From positions 1 to 51,937 of the forward strand of contig SFDM01000038.1 in assembly GCA_004558205.1 (NCBI GenBank): a DNA stretch of 51,937 bases, given 5' to 3'. Under the pieces are notes generated by a model. The model was not told the DNA's origin, did not search any database, and saw only the letters and a list, made by a program, of their open reading frames with translations. The stretch comes from Pyramidobacter piscolens (GTDB lineage Bacteria; Synergistota; Synergistia; Synergistales; Dethiosulfovibrionaceae). Of this stretch, positions 15,100 through 23,311 are shown piece by piece. The position numbers were made by a program, and so were the translations under genes. Position 1 is the first letter of the stretch. Each line of letters begins with the position of its first letter.

Positions 15100-16959
15100 T
15101 TGGAAGAGAGTAAAACAGCAGTTAGTCCCTTGTATCCTTGGCAGATCGATGCGTGGCGTCGGATCACCTCGGAAGACGGAACGCCGCAGAGCGCGGTCCT
15201 TTCGGCCCCCACGGGAGCCGGCAAGACCATGGTGGCCTACCTGTGGGCGGGGCTGATCGACGGAGAAGGCCGTCCCCTGGAACCGTCCCGAGGGGGGAAG
15301 GTCATCTTCACGGCCCCTATCAAGGCGCTGAGCAACGAACGCTATATGGACCTGCTGAAGATGGGGTTCGACGTGGGCATCGAGACCGGCGATTTCAAAA
15401 AGAACGACGCCGCGCCCGTGATCTGCTGCACTCAGGAGATCTACGACCTGAAATACGCGGGGCGTGACCATATCAAGCTGATCGTCGACGAGTTCCACTA
15501 CATTTTCAGCGAGAACGAGCGGAGCCGGGCCTACATCGACGGAATCCGGCATACCCATCCCGCAGTGCCGCTGCTCGTGATGTCGGCCACCTTCGGCCAG
15601 CCCGAGGAGATCCGCGCCTATCTGGAACGCATCATGAACCGTCCCTTCGAGCTCTACCTGCTGAAGACGCGGACCACTCGCCTTACCTATATGAGGCACT
15701 CCGTGGGCGCTCGAGAAATCCACGACGCTCTGGTCTTCGCCTTCTCCCAGAAAGGCGTCCATCAGGTCGCCGAGATGATCACCGACCAGAGGCTCGATAT
15801 CGATCAGAGCCGGAAAGCGCGGCTTCGCGACCTCGCCTGGATTTTGGAGGTAGAAATTATCCCCAAAAGCCTTTACAAAGGCGTGGGCGTCTACTACGGA
15901 CGGCTTCTTCCCAAAGAAAAGCTCCTGGTCGAGCGCGCCTACCGCGAGCGGATCATCGACGTGGTGGTGGGGACCGACGCCCTGGCGCTGGGCGTGAACC
16001 TGCCGGCCGAGACCGTGGTCTTCGCCCAGACGGTCAAATACTTCGACCGGCGTCCCATTTCGAAGACCTCCTTTTGCCAGATGGCGGGAAGGGCAGGGCG
16101 GAAGGGGCTTTTTGACGAAGGCTTCGTCACCTGGCTTGAGGATTCGCCCGTGGAGTCCCACGGCATCGACACCGGTGAGATGTTCAGGGCGCTGTGCGCC
16201 CAGCCCGAGGAAAAAGCTTCCATTGAACTGCGCCCCGACTTCGGCGCCATCCTGAAAAAGCGCAGCACCATGGAGAACGAGGCCGAGATCGTAGCACTCT
16301 ATTCCCTGCCCCAACTTGATTTCGGCTACGTCAGGTCCGAGATTGAAGAGGCCCTGGCGCGCATCGATAAAAGCCTGGATGAGATCGTGCCCGACCGGAA
16401 GGAACAGTTCAAGGCGATTCTGGCCGACGTCTGGTATGGCGAGATGGAGATCGAGCAGAACCTTGAAATGGCGGAGCTGTTCTTCTGGGGGGCCTCGGGC
16501 GGCGACGGCTATGTGCACCCCGACGGCATGACCGCGGCCGAACTTTTTCAGAAGTACGAGAAGAACCCGCTTCAGGCACTTTTGCGCGTCAAGCGCTTCA
16601 ATAACGCGCTGCCCGATGAATACAAGTTCTGCGGCATGGACAAGGTCAACAGGGCCATCGAAGAAATCGACCCCACGGTCTTCGGCTTCGAGGACCGGAT
16701 CCTGGAGATGGACAGCACGGCCGTGACCCTGCCGGAGGCGAGGCTTCGCCTTCGCGCGCAGGACAGCGTTCGCCTGAAACTCCGCAAAACCCGCGGGCGG
16801 CGGAAAAAGAGCGCTTCCGCGCCGGGCCCTGTTCTAAAACCGGAGAAAACAAAGGCTTCGCTGGAAGCTCCCGCGGCGAAAAAGCGCCGCCGGCGGCGGA
16901 GAAAAAAGCCCGCCCCGCAAAAAGCCCAAGACGGCGGCAATTCGGAAGCTCAGCATTAA
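15100..16959 (+). CDS. Ski2-like DExH RNA/DNA helicase with basic C-terminal tail
   Basis: A 619-residue superfamily 2 helicase. Motif I is APTGAGKT, Ia TAPIKALSNE, II DEFH, III SAT, V GTDALALGVNLPAE and VI QMAGRAGRKG. The last two are typical of the Ski2/Brr2/Hel308 group, which unwinds structured RNA or branched DNA. The end of the protein is low-complexity and basic (AKKRRRRRRKKPAPQK), likely to bind nucleic acid. The start is set at the TTG at 15100, seven to nine nt after AGGAGGAG; an in-frame TTG at 15091 touches that site directly. The partner and substrate are unknown. Confidence 0.8.
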   Translation: MEESKTAVSPLYPWQIDAWRRITSEDGTPQSAVLSAPTGAGKTMVAYLWAGLIDGEGRPLEPSRGGKVIFTAPIKALSNERYMDLLKMGFDVGIETGDFKKNDAAPVICCTQEIYDLKYAGRDHIKLIVDEFHYIFSENERSRAYIDGIRHTHPAVPLLVMSATFGQPEEIRAYLERIMNRPFELYLLKTRTTRLTYMRHSVGAREIHDALVFAFSQKGVHQVAEMITDQRLDIDQSRKARLRDLAWILEVEIIPKSLYKGVGVYYGRLLPKEKLLVERAYRERIIDVVVGTDALALGVNLPAETVVFAQTVKYFDRRPISKTSFCQMAGRAGRKGLFDEGFVTWLEDSPVESHGIDTGEMFRALCAQPEEKASIELRPDFGAILKKRSTMENEAEIVALYSLPQLDFGYVRSEIEEALARIDKSLDEIVPDRKEQFKAILADVWYGEMEIEQNLEMAELFFWGASGGDGYVHPDGMTAAELFQKYEKNPLQALLRVKRFNNALPDEYKFCGMDKVNRAIEEIDPTVFGFEDRILEMDSTAVTLPEARLRLRAQDSVRLKLRKTRGRRKKSASAPGPVLKPEKTKASLEAPAAKKRRRRRRKKPAPQKAQDGGNSEAQH

Positions 16960-16987
16960 GATCTATAAAAGAAGTTCCCTGAAATTC

Positions 16988-17017
16988 TTTACTTTTTCAG
17001 AGGATTGGGCGTAAAAT
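16988..17017 (+). promoter_or_regulatory. Weak promoter candidate for guaA
   Basis: TTTACT (16988-16993) and TAAAAT (17012-17017) are 18 bp apart in the 215-bp gap before guaA. A short stem (CTGAGA / TCTCAG) followed by AAAAATTTTTT lies further down, near 17075-17100. Confidence 0.3.
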
Positions 17018-17174
17018 TTCCCTCGAAGACCCCTTTTCTTTTTGGGCTGTCTGCGTTAAATTTGCTGAAGCGCTGAGATTTTCTCAGAAAAATTTTTTGC
17101 TGACGGAATACCCCTGAACCTGCTGATTGTTCAGAAGCATAAAGAGAGTTTTTTCAGCCTGAAAGGAGCGAAAT

Positions 17175-18704
17175 ATGGACAATATCGTCATTTTGGACTG
17201 CGGGTCACAGTTTACACAGCTGATCGCCCGCCGTATCAGGGAACTGAAGGTACACAGCGAGATCCTGCCTTGGGATGTCACTCTGGAGGAAGTCAAATCC
17301 CATAATCCCACGGGGATAATCATCTCGGGCAGTCCCCGCAGTGTGCTGGAACCCGATTCGCCGCGCGTGGCCGACGGCCTTTTCGACCTTGGCCTGCCCG
17401 TGCTGGGCGTGTGCTATGGTATGCAGCTGATCTCCTACATGTTCGGCGGCACGGTGCGCCGTTCCACGGCGCGCGAGTACGGCCGGGCTTATATGAGCGT
17501 GGAGGACGGCGCTTCGCCCCTGTTTGATGGCCTCTGCGGCAAGTTCCAGGTCTGGATGAGCCACGGCGACGACGTGGAGAAGATCCCCGAAGGCTTCGTG
17601 CTGACGGCTCGTTCCGACGACGGCGTGGCGGCGGGAATGCGCACGCCCGACAACCGCATCACGGCCCTCCAGTTCCATCCCGAAGTCTCCCACACGGAGC
17701 ACGGCGCGGAAATGCTGAGCAACTTCCTGTTCAAGATCTGCGGCTGCAAGGCCGACTGGGATCTGGGCAATTGGTCGGACCGCATGAAAGATGAAATTCG
17801 CGCCAAAATCGGCGGCGACCGCGTGATCTGCGGCCTTTCCGGCGGCGTGGACTCCTCCGTTGCGGCGGCCCTGACGGCTTCGGCTATCGGCGACAAGTTA
17901 CAGTGCATTTTTGTCAACAACGGCCTTCTGCGCCTTCACGAGGCCGAAGAGGTCATGGAAAGCTACAAGCAGATGAATCTGAACGTCCGCTACGTGGACG
18001 CCTCGGAACAGTTCCTCAAGGCCCTGGCCGGCGTGATCGAGCCCGAGAGGAAGCGCAAGATCATCGGCGAGACCTTCATCCGCATCTTCGAGGCCGAAGC
18101 CCGCAAGGTGGAAGGCGCCCGCTGGCTCCTTCAGGGGACCCTCTATCCCGACGTGATCGAGAGCGGCCAGCGCAAGGGCGCCGCCGTGATCAAGAGCCAC
18201 CACAACGTGGGCGGTCTGCCCAAGGACATGAACCTCAAGCTCCTGGAGCCCCTTCGCGACCTGTTCAAGGACGAAGTCCGCACCATCGGCCGGCTTCTGA
18301 AGGTGCCCGAGAACATCGTGCGCCGCCATCCCTTCCCCGGTCCCGGCCTCGCGGTGCGCTGCCTGGGCGACATCACCAAGGAGAAGCTGGACATCCTGCG
18401 CCGCGCCGATCGGATTTTCATCGACGAGATCCAGAGCGCCGGGATTTACGACGACATCTGGCAGGCCTTCGCCGTGCTGCTGCCCGTCTACACCGTAGGC
18501 GTCATGGGCGACGAGAGGACCTACGCGCGCGTCTGCGCCCTGAGGGCCATTACTTCCCGCGACGGCATGACCGCCGAGTGGTTCAGGATGCCCCTGGACG
18601 TGCTCGACCGCGTCTCCACGCGGATCTGCAACGAAGTGCGGGGAATAAACCGCGTGGTCTACGACGTGACGAGCAAGCCGCCCGCAACGGTGGAATGGGA
18701 ATAG
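17175..18704 (+). CDS. guaA: GMP synthase (glutamine-hydrolysing)
   Basis: A 509-residue enzyme converting XMP to GMP with ATP and glutamine, the last step of guanine nucleotide synthesis. The N-terminal class I amidotransferase domain has the nucleophile in GVCYGMQ (Cys80) and the His/Glu pair in FHPEVSHTEHG (about 168-171). The ATP-pyrophosphatase domain carries the P-loop GLSGGVDSS near 221. The C-terminal dimerisation domain ends in the conserved SKPPATVEWE. Length and domain order are normal. The ribosome binding site is AAAGGAG. Confidence 0.97.
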   Translation: MDNIVILDCGSQFTQLIARRIRELKVHSEILPWDVTLEEVKSHNPTGIIISGSPRSVLEPDSPRVADGLFDLGLPVLGVCYGMQLISYMFGGTVRRSTAREYGRAYMSVEDGASPLFDGLCGKFQVWMSHGDDVEKIPEGFVLTARSDDGVAAGMRTPDNRITALQFHPEVSHTEHGAEMLSNFLFKICGCKADWDLGNWSDRMKDEIRAKIGGDRVICGLSGGVDSSVAAALTASAIGDKLQCIFVNNGLLRLHEAEEVMESYKQMNLNVRYVDASEQFLKALAGVIEPERKRKIIGETFIRIFEAEARKVEGARWLLQGTLYPDVIESGQRKGAAVIKSHHNVGGLPKDMNLKLLEPLRDLFKDEVRTIGRLLKVPENIVRRHPFPGPGLAVRCLGDITKEKLDILRRADRIFIDEIQSAGIYDDIWQAFAVLLPVYTVGVMGDERTYARVCALRAITSRDGMTAEWFRMPLDVLDRVSTRICNEVRGINRVVYDVTSKPPATVEWE

Positions 18705-18755
18705 GCTCAGAATAGTCGCATTTGGGCGAAAAAAATTCCCTCCCGTTTTATGCGC

Positions 18756-18784
18756 TTGTGTTTCAGCACCTGGGCGCATATAAT
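18756..18784 (+). promoter_or_regulatory. Promoter of hppA
   Basis: TTGTGT (18756-18761), a 17-bp spacer, then a perfect TATAAT (18779-18784). The ATG follows about 70 nt later behind AAGGAGG. Confidence 0.8.
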
Positions 18785-18852
18785 ACGGTAGTTTTCATGT
18801 GTGATACGCTCATTTAAAAAAATGGCTGTTCTAATTTCAAGGAGGTAAGGTT

Positions 18853-20847
18853 ATGGTTTTCACGATGTGGGTACTATTGTTGGTAGTCCTGGCCGTCGGC
18901 GTTCTCTCCCTCGGCTACGCCTTCAAGACCTATCAGTGGGTTATGGAGGTTGAAGTTGCGAACGAGAAAGTAAAGGAACTTTCGGAGATCATCCATCATG
19001 GCGCTATGGCGTTCCTTAACAGCGAGTATAAGTGGCTGGCTCCCTTTGTGGTGGTCATCACGGCTCTTCTGTGGATCAAGCTGAATATCGCCACCGCCGT
19101 CTGCTTCCTGCTCGGCGCGCTTTGCAGCGCCGTTGCCGGCTACGTGGGCATGCAGGTTGCCACCCGTTCCAACGGCAGGACCGCCTATCAGGCTACTGTG
19201 GGCATGAACGAGGCTCTGCAGGTCGCCTTCAAGGGCGGCTCCGTCATGGGCATGACCGTGGTCGGCGTGGGCGTAATCGGCGTGGTCATTTCCTACATGC
19301 TTTTCCGCGACGCTAACGTCATCACCGGCTTCGGCTTCGGCGCTTCTTCCATCGCTCTGTTCGCCCGTGTGGGCGGCGGCATCTACACCAAGGCTGCCGA
19401 CGTCGGCGCCGACCTTGTGGGCAAGGTTGAAGCCGGCATCCCCGAGGACGATCCCCGCAACCCCGCGACCATCGCCGACAACGTGGGCGACAACGTGGGC
19501 GACATCGCCGGCATGGGCGCCGACCTGTTCGAGTCCTATGTGAACTCCATCATCGCCGCCATGGCCGTAGGCATGTTCTTCGTGCCCGACGGAGCCAAGG
19601 AAGCCCTCGGCCTTCCCGGCCTGGTCTATCCTCTGGCCCTTTCCGCCCTCGGCATCGTGGCCGCCGTGCTCGGCGCCAATATCGTCAAGGTCAAGGAAGG
19701 CACCAGCGCCCAGAAGGCTCTGCGCATGGGCACCTTCGCCACTGGCGGCATCGTTATCGCCGGTTCTCTCATCCTTTCGCTGGCCCTTCTTCAGGATATC
19801 AAGATCTTCTTCGCCGTCGTTTCGGGCGTCATCGTGGGCGTTCTGATCGGTGTGGTCACCGAGTACTACACCTCCGCCGACTACAAGCCCGTCAAGAACC
19901 TGGCCCAGGCCACCGAAACCGGCGCCGCCACCACTATCCTCGGCGGCATGTCTCTCGGAATGCTCTCCACCGTTATCCCTGTCATCCTGCTCTGCGCTGC
20001 GACGCTGATCAGCTATTACTTTGCCGGACTTTACGGCATCGCCTGCTCCGCCGTGGGCATGCTCTCCATCACGGGCAACACGCTGAGCGTTGACGCCTAC
20101 GGCCCTATTTCCGACAACGCCGGAGGCATCGCCGAAATGGCCGAGCTTCCTCACGAAGTCCGCGAGATCACCGATCAGCTCGACGCCGTGGGCAACACCA
20201 CCGCGGCCATGGGCAAGGGCCTTGCCATCGGTTCCGCCGCTCTGACTGCTCTTTCCCTGTTCTCCGCCTACGCTTCTGCGGTGAACCTGAAGAGCATCAA
20301 CCTGGCCGATCCCAGGGTCATGTGCGGCCTGTTCATCGGCGGCATGCTTCCCTTCCTGTTCAGCGCCCAGACCATCGCAGCCGTCGGCCGCGCCGCTGAA
20401 AAGATGATCGTCGAAGTCCGCCGTCAGTTCAAGGAAATCCCTGGAATCATGGAAGGCACTGCGCGTCCCGAATACGAGCGCTGCATCGCCATTTCCACCA
20501 CCGCTTCACTTCACGAGATGATTCTGCCCGGCGTCCTGGCGATCGTCGTTCCTGTTGCCGTGGGCCTGCTCCTCGGCGCGGAAGCCCTTGGCGGCCTTCT
20601 GGGCGGTTCCATCGTGACGGGCGTCATGATGGCCATCTTCATGTCCAACGCCGGCGGCGCCTGGGACAACGCGAAGAAGTACATCGAGTCCGGCACTCAC
20701 GGCGGCAAGGGGTCCGAGCAGCACGCTGCGGCCGTTGTGGGCGACACCGTAGGCGATCCTTTCAAGGATACGTCGGGTCCCAGCCTCAACATCCTGATTA
20801 AGCTGATGTCTGTCGTCGCTCTGGTGCTCGCGCCTCTGTTTGTCTAA
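18853..20847 (+). CDS. hppA: Membrane-bound ion-pumping pyrophosphatase (K+-dependent type)
   Basis: A 664-residue integral membrane protein with about 16 helices that hydrolyses PPi and pumps H+ and/or Na+. The catalytic Asp-rich segments are clear: DVGADLVGKVEAGIPEDDPR around 185-205, ADNVGDNVGDIAGMGADLFE just after, and a late GDTVGDPFKDTSGPSLN. GNTTAAMGKG has Ala where K+-independent enzymes carry Lys, so a K+-requiring enzyme is inferred. Whether it pumps Na+ cannot be settled by eye. It is a single-gene unit with its own strong promoter and terminator. Such enzymes recover energy from PPi made by biosynthesis. Confidence 0.95.
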   Translation: MVFTMWVLLLVVLAVGVLSLGYAFKTYQWVMEVEVANEKVKELSEIIHHGAMAFLNSEYKWLAPFVVVITALLWIKLNIATAVCFLLGALCSAVAGYVGMQVATRSNGRTAYQATVGMNEALQVAFKGGSVMGMTVVGVGVIGVVISYMLFRDANVITGFGFGASSIALFARVGGGIYTKAADVGADLVGKVEAGIPEDDPRNPATIADNVGDNVGDIAGMGADLFESYVNSIIAAMAVGMFFVPDGAKEALGLPGLVYPLALSALGIVAAVLGANIVKVKEGTSAQKALRMGTFATGGIVIAGSLILSLALLQDIKIFFAVVSGVIVGVLIGVVTEYYTSADYKPVKNLAQATETGAATTILGGMSLGMLSTVIPVILLCAATLISYYFAGLYGIACSAVGMLSITGNTLSVDAYGPISDNAGGIAEMAELPHEVREITDQLDAVGNTTAAMGKGLAIGSAALTALSLFSAYASAVNLKSINLADPRVMCGLFIGGMLPFLFSAQTIAAVGRAAEKMIVEVRRQFKEIPGIMEGTARPEYERCIAISTTASLHEMILPGVLAIVVPVAVGLLLGAEALGGLLGGSIVTGVMMAIFMSNAGGAWDNAKKYIESGTHGGKGSEQHAAAVVGDTVGDPFKDTSGPSLNILIKLMSVVALVLAPLFV

Positions 20848-20888
20848 AAAACGCTCGACAGAGAAGAAAGAAACAGTTACAATCCTGT

Positions 20889-20918
20889 GGAGAGGGCCTG
20901 TGGGCTCTCTCCATTTTT
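20889..20918 (+). terminator. Terminator after hppA
   Basis: GGAGAGGGCC pairs with GGGCTCTCTCC (one G-U) across a short loop, followed by ATTTTTAA. Confidence 0.85.
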
Positions 20919-20953
20919 AATACTATTTTGCAATAAAAACGCACAATGGGCAC

Positions 20954-21062
20954 GGAGAGGACGACCCGAGGGGTATCCACCAAGCGAGTATAGGCAGGCC
21001 GAACAGGCCGAGATAGTCTTTAGCGACTGCATGGCCCCTCGGGCCGGCCCCGGACGTAGTCA
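20954..21062. repeat. Family B repeat, copy B1
   Basis: The core matches the reverse complement of copy B2 at 28263-28428, including AAGCGAGTATAGGCAGGCCG, CTTTAGCG and GGCCCCGGACGT. It is internally an imperfect palindrome (GACGACCCGAGGGG against CCCCTCGGGC). The clean terminal repeats of B2 are not seen here, so this copy is probably truncated. It fills the gap between hppA and dnaG. Confidence 0.75.
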
Positions 21063-21090
21063 TAACTTTCAGTGAATCGGAGGAAAATAG

Positions 21091-22821
21091 ATGGCCGACG
21101 AGATTGTCGAAAAAATTAAAAACGCCGTCAACATAGTCGATCTTATCGGCGATTCGGTGCGTCTTATCAAGAAAGGGCGCAACTATAGCGGCCTTTGCCC
21201 CTTCCACGACGAGAAAACGCCCTCCTTCTCGGTCTCGCCGGAGCGCCAGAGCTGGCATTGCTTCGGCTGCGGCAAGGGCGGCGACATCTTCAGCTTCGTC
21301 ATGGAAAAAGAGGGGCTGAGCTTTCCCGAGGCGCTGGACTACCTGGGTCGGCGTGCTGGCATCGAAATCCCGCGCAAGAAGTCCATAAGCCAGTCCCTGG
21401 ACCTGTATTCAGTTATGGAGCGGGCCGTGGAGTTCTATCAGAACGAGCTGAAAGGGGCCGCCGGCTCCGTGGGGAAGGGCTACCTCGAGCGGCGGAACAT
21501 GTCGCTGAGCGAGGCCGCCGTTTTTGAGCTCGGCTGGTCGCCGTCGTCCTGGCGCGTGCTGGGCGACGCGCTGCGGAAAGAGGGCGTCACCCAGGAACAG
21601 CTGATCAAGTGCGGCCTGGTTATCGAAGGGGAAAAGGGCTGTTACGACCGCTTCAGGGGCCGCGTAATCTTCCCGATCAGGAACGTCTCAGGCAGAGCGA
21701 TCGGCCTGGGGGGGCGCATGGTGGACGGCGAAGGTGCCAAGTACCTGAACAGCCCCGAAGGCCCCCTTTACAACAAGAAGATGAACCTCTACCTTTTGAA
21801 TCAGGCGAAGGGCGTGATCCGTGAGAAAAACCGGGCCATCCTGGTGGAGGGCTACATGGACGCCATCAGGCTCCATATGTACGGCCACAGGGAAGCCGTC
21901 GCCTCCCTCGGCACGGCGCTGACGGAGGAGCAGGCGGCGCTGCTGAAACGTTTTTCCGATCAGTGCTACATCTGTTACGACAGCGACACCGCGGGACAGG
22001 ACGCCACGCTGCGGGGTATGTACGTGCTCCAGCGCGCGGGCCTGTCGGTGTTCGTGGTGCTTCTGCCCGAAGGGAAGGACCCCGACGAACTGCTCCAGCT
22101 TCCCGACGGCGAGGCCCTTTTCGACGGCGCACTGGCGGCTGCCCGGCCCCTGGTCATGCACCATATCCATTTGTTTAAAGAAGCGGCCCAAAAGGGCGGC
22201 GAGGCGAAGGCCGCCATCGAGCTTCTGACGGGCATGTCGCAGCTGAGCCCTGTGGAACTGGCTCCCTATCTGCAGGAGATCGGCAAAGCCGTGGGGCTGC
22301 CGGACTATCAGCTGACGGAAGAGCTGGCGCGCCTGCGCAGGGGCCGTCCCGTGGTCCTGGCCTCGGAGGACGGGACGCCGGTGTTCCCCGAAGAAGAGGA
22401 AGAACCGGCGGAGCGTCAGGCCCCTTGCGATCCAGGGGAGACCGCGCTGCTTTACCTTTTGTGGTCTTCACGTTCGCTGCGTCTCGGCGCGTCCATTCCC
22501 GAGGTGATACGCATGCTCAGCGACGAGCGCCTGAAGGATCTGGGAGCTACGATCCTGAGCGGCCAGTCGCCCCAGGAAATAGAGCGCCGGTGGCTGGAGA
22601 TGGGGGAGCAGTTTCCCCTGTCGGTGCTGGCCATGGGCGGGAATTACAGCGAAACTCTCGGGGGCAGCGACGACGACAAATGGAAACGGATCACCTCCGA
22701 ACTGAAGCGCCGGGAAAAACAAGCGCGGTACCGCCAGCTCAAGTCTCTTATGCTCCGCGGGGAAGCCGCCGCCAAGGATATGGCGGAGTACGCCGCACTG
22801 GCCTCAGAACTGAAGAAATAG
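21091..22821 (+). CDS. dnaG: DNA primase
   Basis: A 576-residue primase that makes RNA primers for replication. The N-terminal zinc-binding domain has Cys36, His39, Cys57 and Cys60 (CPFH ... CFGC). The core follows with the TOPRIM segment ILVEGYMDAI near 250 and the acidic YDSDTAGQDA near 296. The C-terminal part, expected to bind the replicative helicase, is less conserved. The ribosome binding site is GGAGG. No rpoD follows, unlike the classical macromolecular synthesis operon; an S4 protein gene comes next. Confidence 0.95.
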   Translation: MADEIVEKIKNAVNIVDLIGDSVRLIKKGRNYSGLCPFHDEKTPSFSVSPERQSWHCFGCGKGGDIFSFVMEKEGLSFPEALDYLGRRAGIEIPRKKSISQSLDLYSVMERAVEFYQNELKGAAGSVGKGYLERRNMSLSEAAVFELGWSPSSWRVLGDALRKEGVTQEQLIKCGLVIEGEKGCYDRFRGRVIFPIRNVSGRAIGLGGRMVDGEGAKYLNSPEGPLYNKKMNLYLLNQAKGVIREKNRAILVEGYMDAIRLHMYGHREAVASLGTALTEEQAALLKRFSDQCYICYDSDTAGQDATLRGMYVLQRAGLSVFVVLLPEGKDPDELLQLPDGEALFDGALAAARPLVMHHIHLFKEAAQKGGEAKAAIELLTGMSQLSPVELAPYLQEIGKAVGLPDYQLTEELARLRRGRPVVLASEDGTPVFPEEEEEPAERQAPCDPGETALLYLLWSSRSLRLGASIPEVIRMLSDERLKDLGATILSGQSPQEIERRWLEMGEQFPLSVLAMGGNYSETLGGSDDDKWKRITSELKRREKQARYRQLKSLMLRGEAAAKDMAEYAALASELKK

Positions 22822-22918
22822 GGGAGGGGGACGCCGGCGGCGCAGGGGGATTGTGATTTTTTAAGGGGTTTTTCAGGGACGCAAAAACTTTTCAGATTGT
22901 CTCTCGAGAAAGTGATTC

Positions 22919-22941
22919 ACAGGACAAATTCCTGTTATAAT
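22919..22941 (+). promoter_or_regulatory. Extended -10 promoter with overlapping inverted repeat (possible operator)
   Basis: TGT followed by a perfect TATAAT (22936-22941) makes a consensus extended -10. Directly before it, ACAGGA-N5-TCCTGT (22919-22935) is a perfect inverted repeat covering the -10/-35 spacer, placed where a repressor would act. The GTG start of the S4 protein is 37 nt downstream. Confidence 0.6.
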
Positions 22942-22977
22942 AAACCGTTGTGTTTTTTTCGAAAGTGGGTGCAGTTT

Positions 22978-23274
22978 GTGATTCGACTGGATAAATTTCT
23001 GAAGCTCTCACAGCTGGTAAAACGCCGGACGGCGGCTCAGGAAATGATCGAAGTCGGGGCGGTGCGCGTCAACGGGCGGAAAGTCAAGCCTGCTTGCGAC
23101 GTGAAAGTCGGAGACGTCATCGACGTCGCTTTTCCCCGCCGCGTCCTATCGGCCGCGGTGCTGCTGGACGACGAAGCTCTCCTGCGCCGCCGCGGAGCCG
23201 TTGCCTGCGAGATGCGCGGCGAGCGGCGAGTGGAGCCCGAGGAGAATCCCTGGGATTTTGAAAGCAATGCTTGA
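22978..23274 (+). CDS. S4-domain RNA-binding protein (RqcP/Hsp15-like)
   Basis: A 98-residue protein made mainly of an S4 domain: RLDKFLKLSQLVKRRTAAQE, then VGAVRVNGRKVKPACDVKVG. Relatives bind rRNA or stalled 50S subunits; RqcP (YabO) supports Ala-tailing in ribosome rescue and Hsp15 binds free 50S. Which role applies is not decided here. The GTG at 22978 is preferred: it follows the promoter, and the frame upstream of it crosses the -10 box. The ribosome binding site is weak. The C-terminal tail after about 70 is acidic/basic and probably unstructured. Confidence 0.8.
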   Translation: MIRLDKFLKLSQLVKRRTAAQEMIEVGAVRVNGRKVKPACDVKVGDVIDVAFPRRVLSAAVLLDDEALLRRRGAVACEMRGERRVEPEENPWDFESNA

Positions 23275-23311
23275 GAGTTGGGAACCTACGACCAATAGGA
23301 GGTAGACGGTA

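Noticed and set aside
16960..17174. Purine (guanine) riboswitch before guaA
   Set aside because: The conserved loop and junction bases of the aptamer were not found.
18874..20154. Long minus-strand open frame opposite hppA
   Set aside because: Shadow of a strongly biased membrane protein gene; no family similarity and no ribosome binding site.
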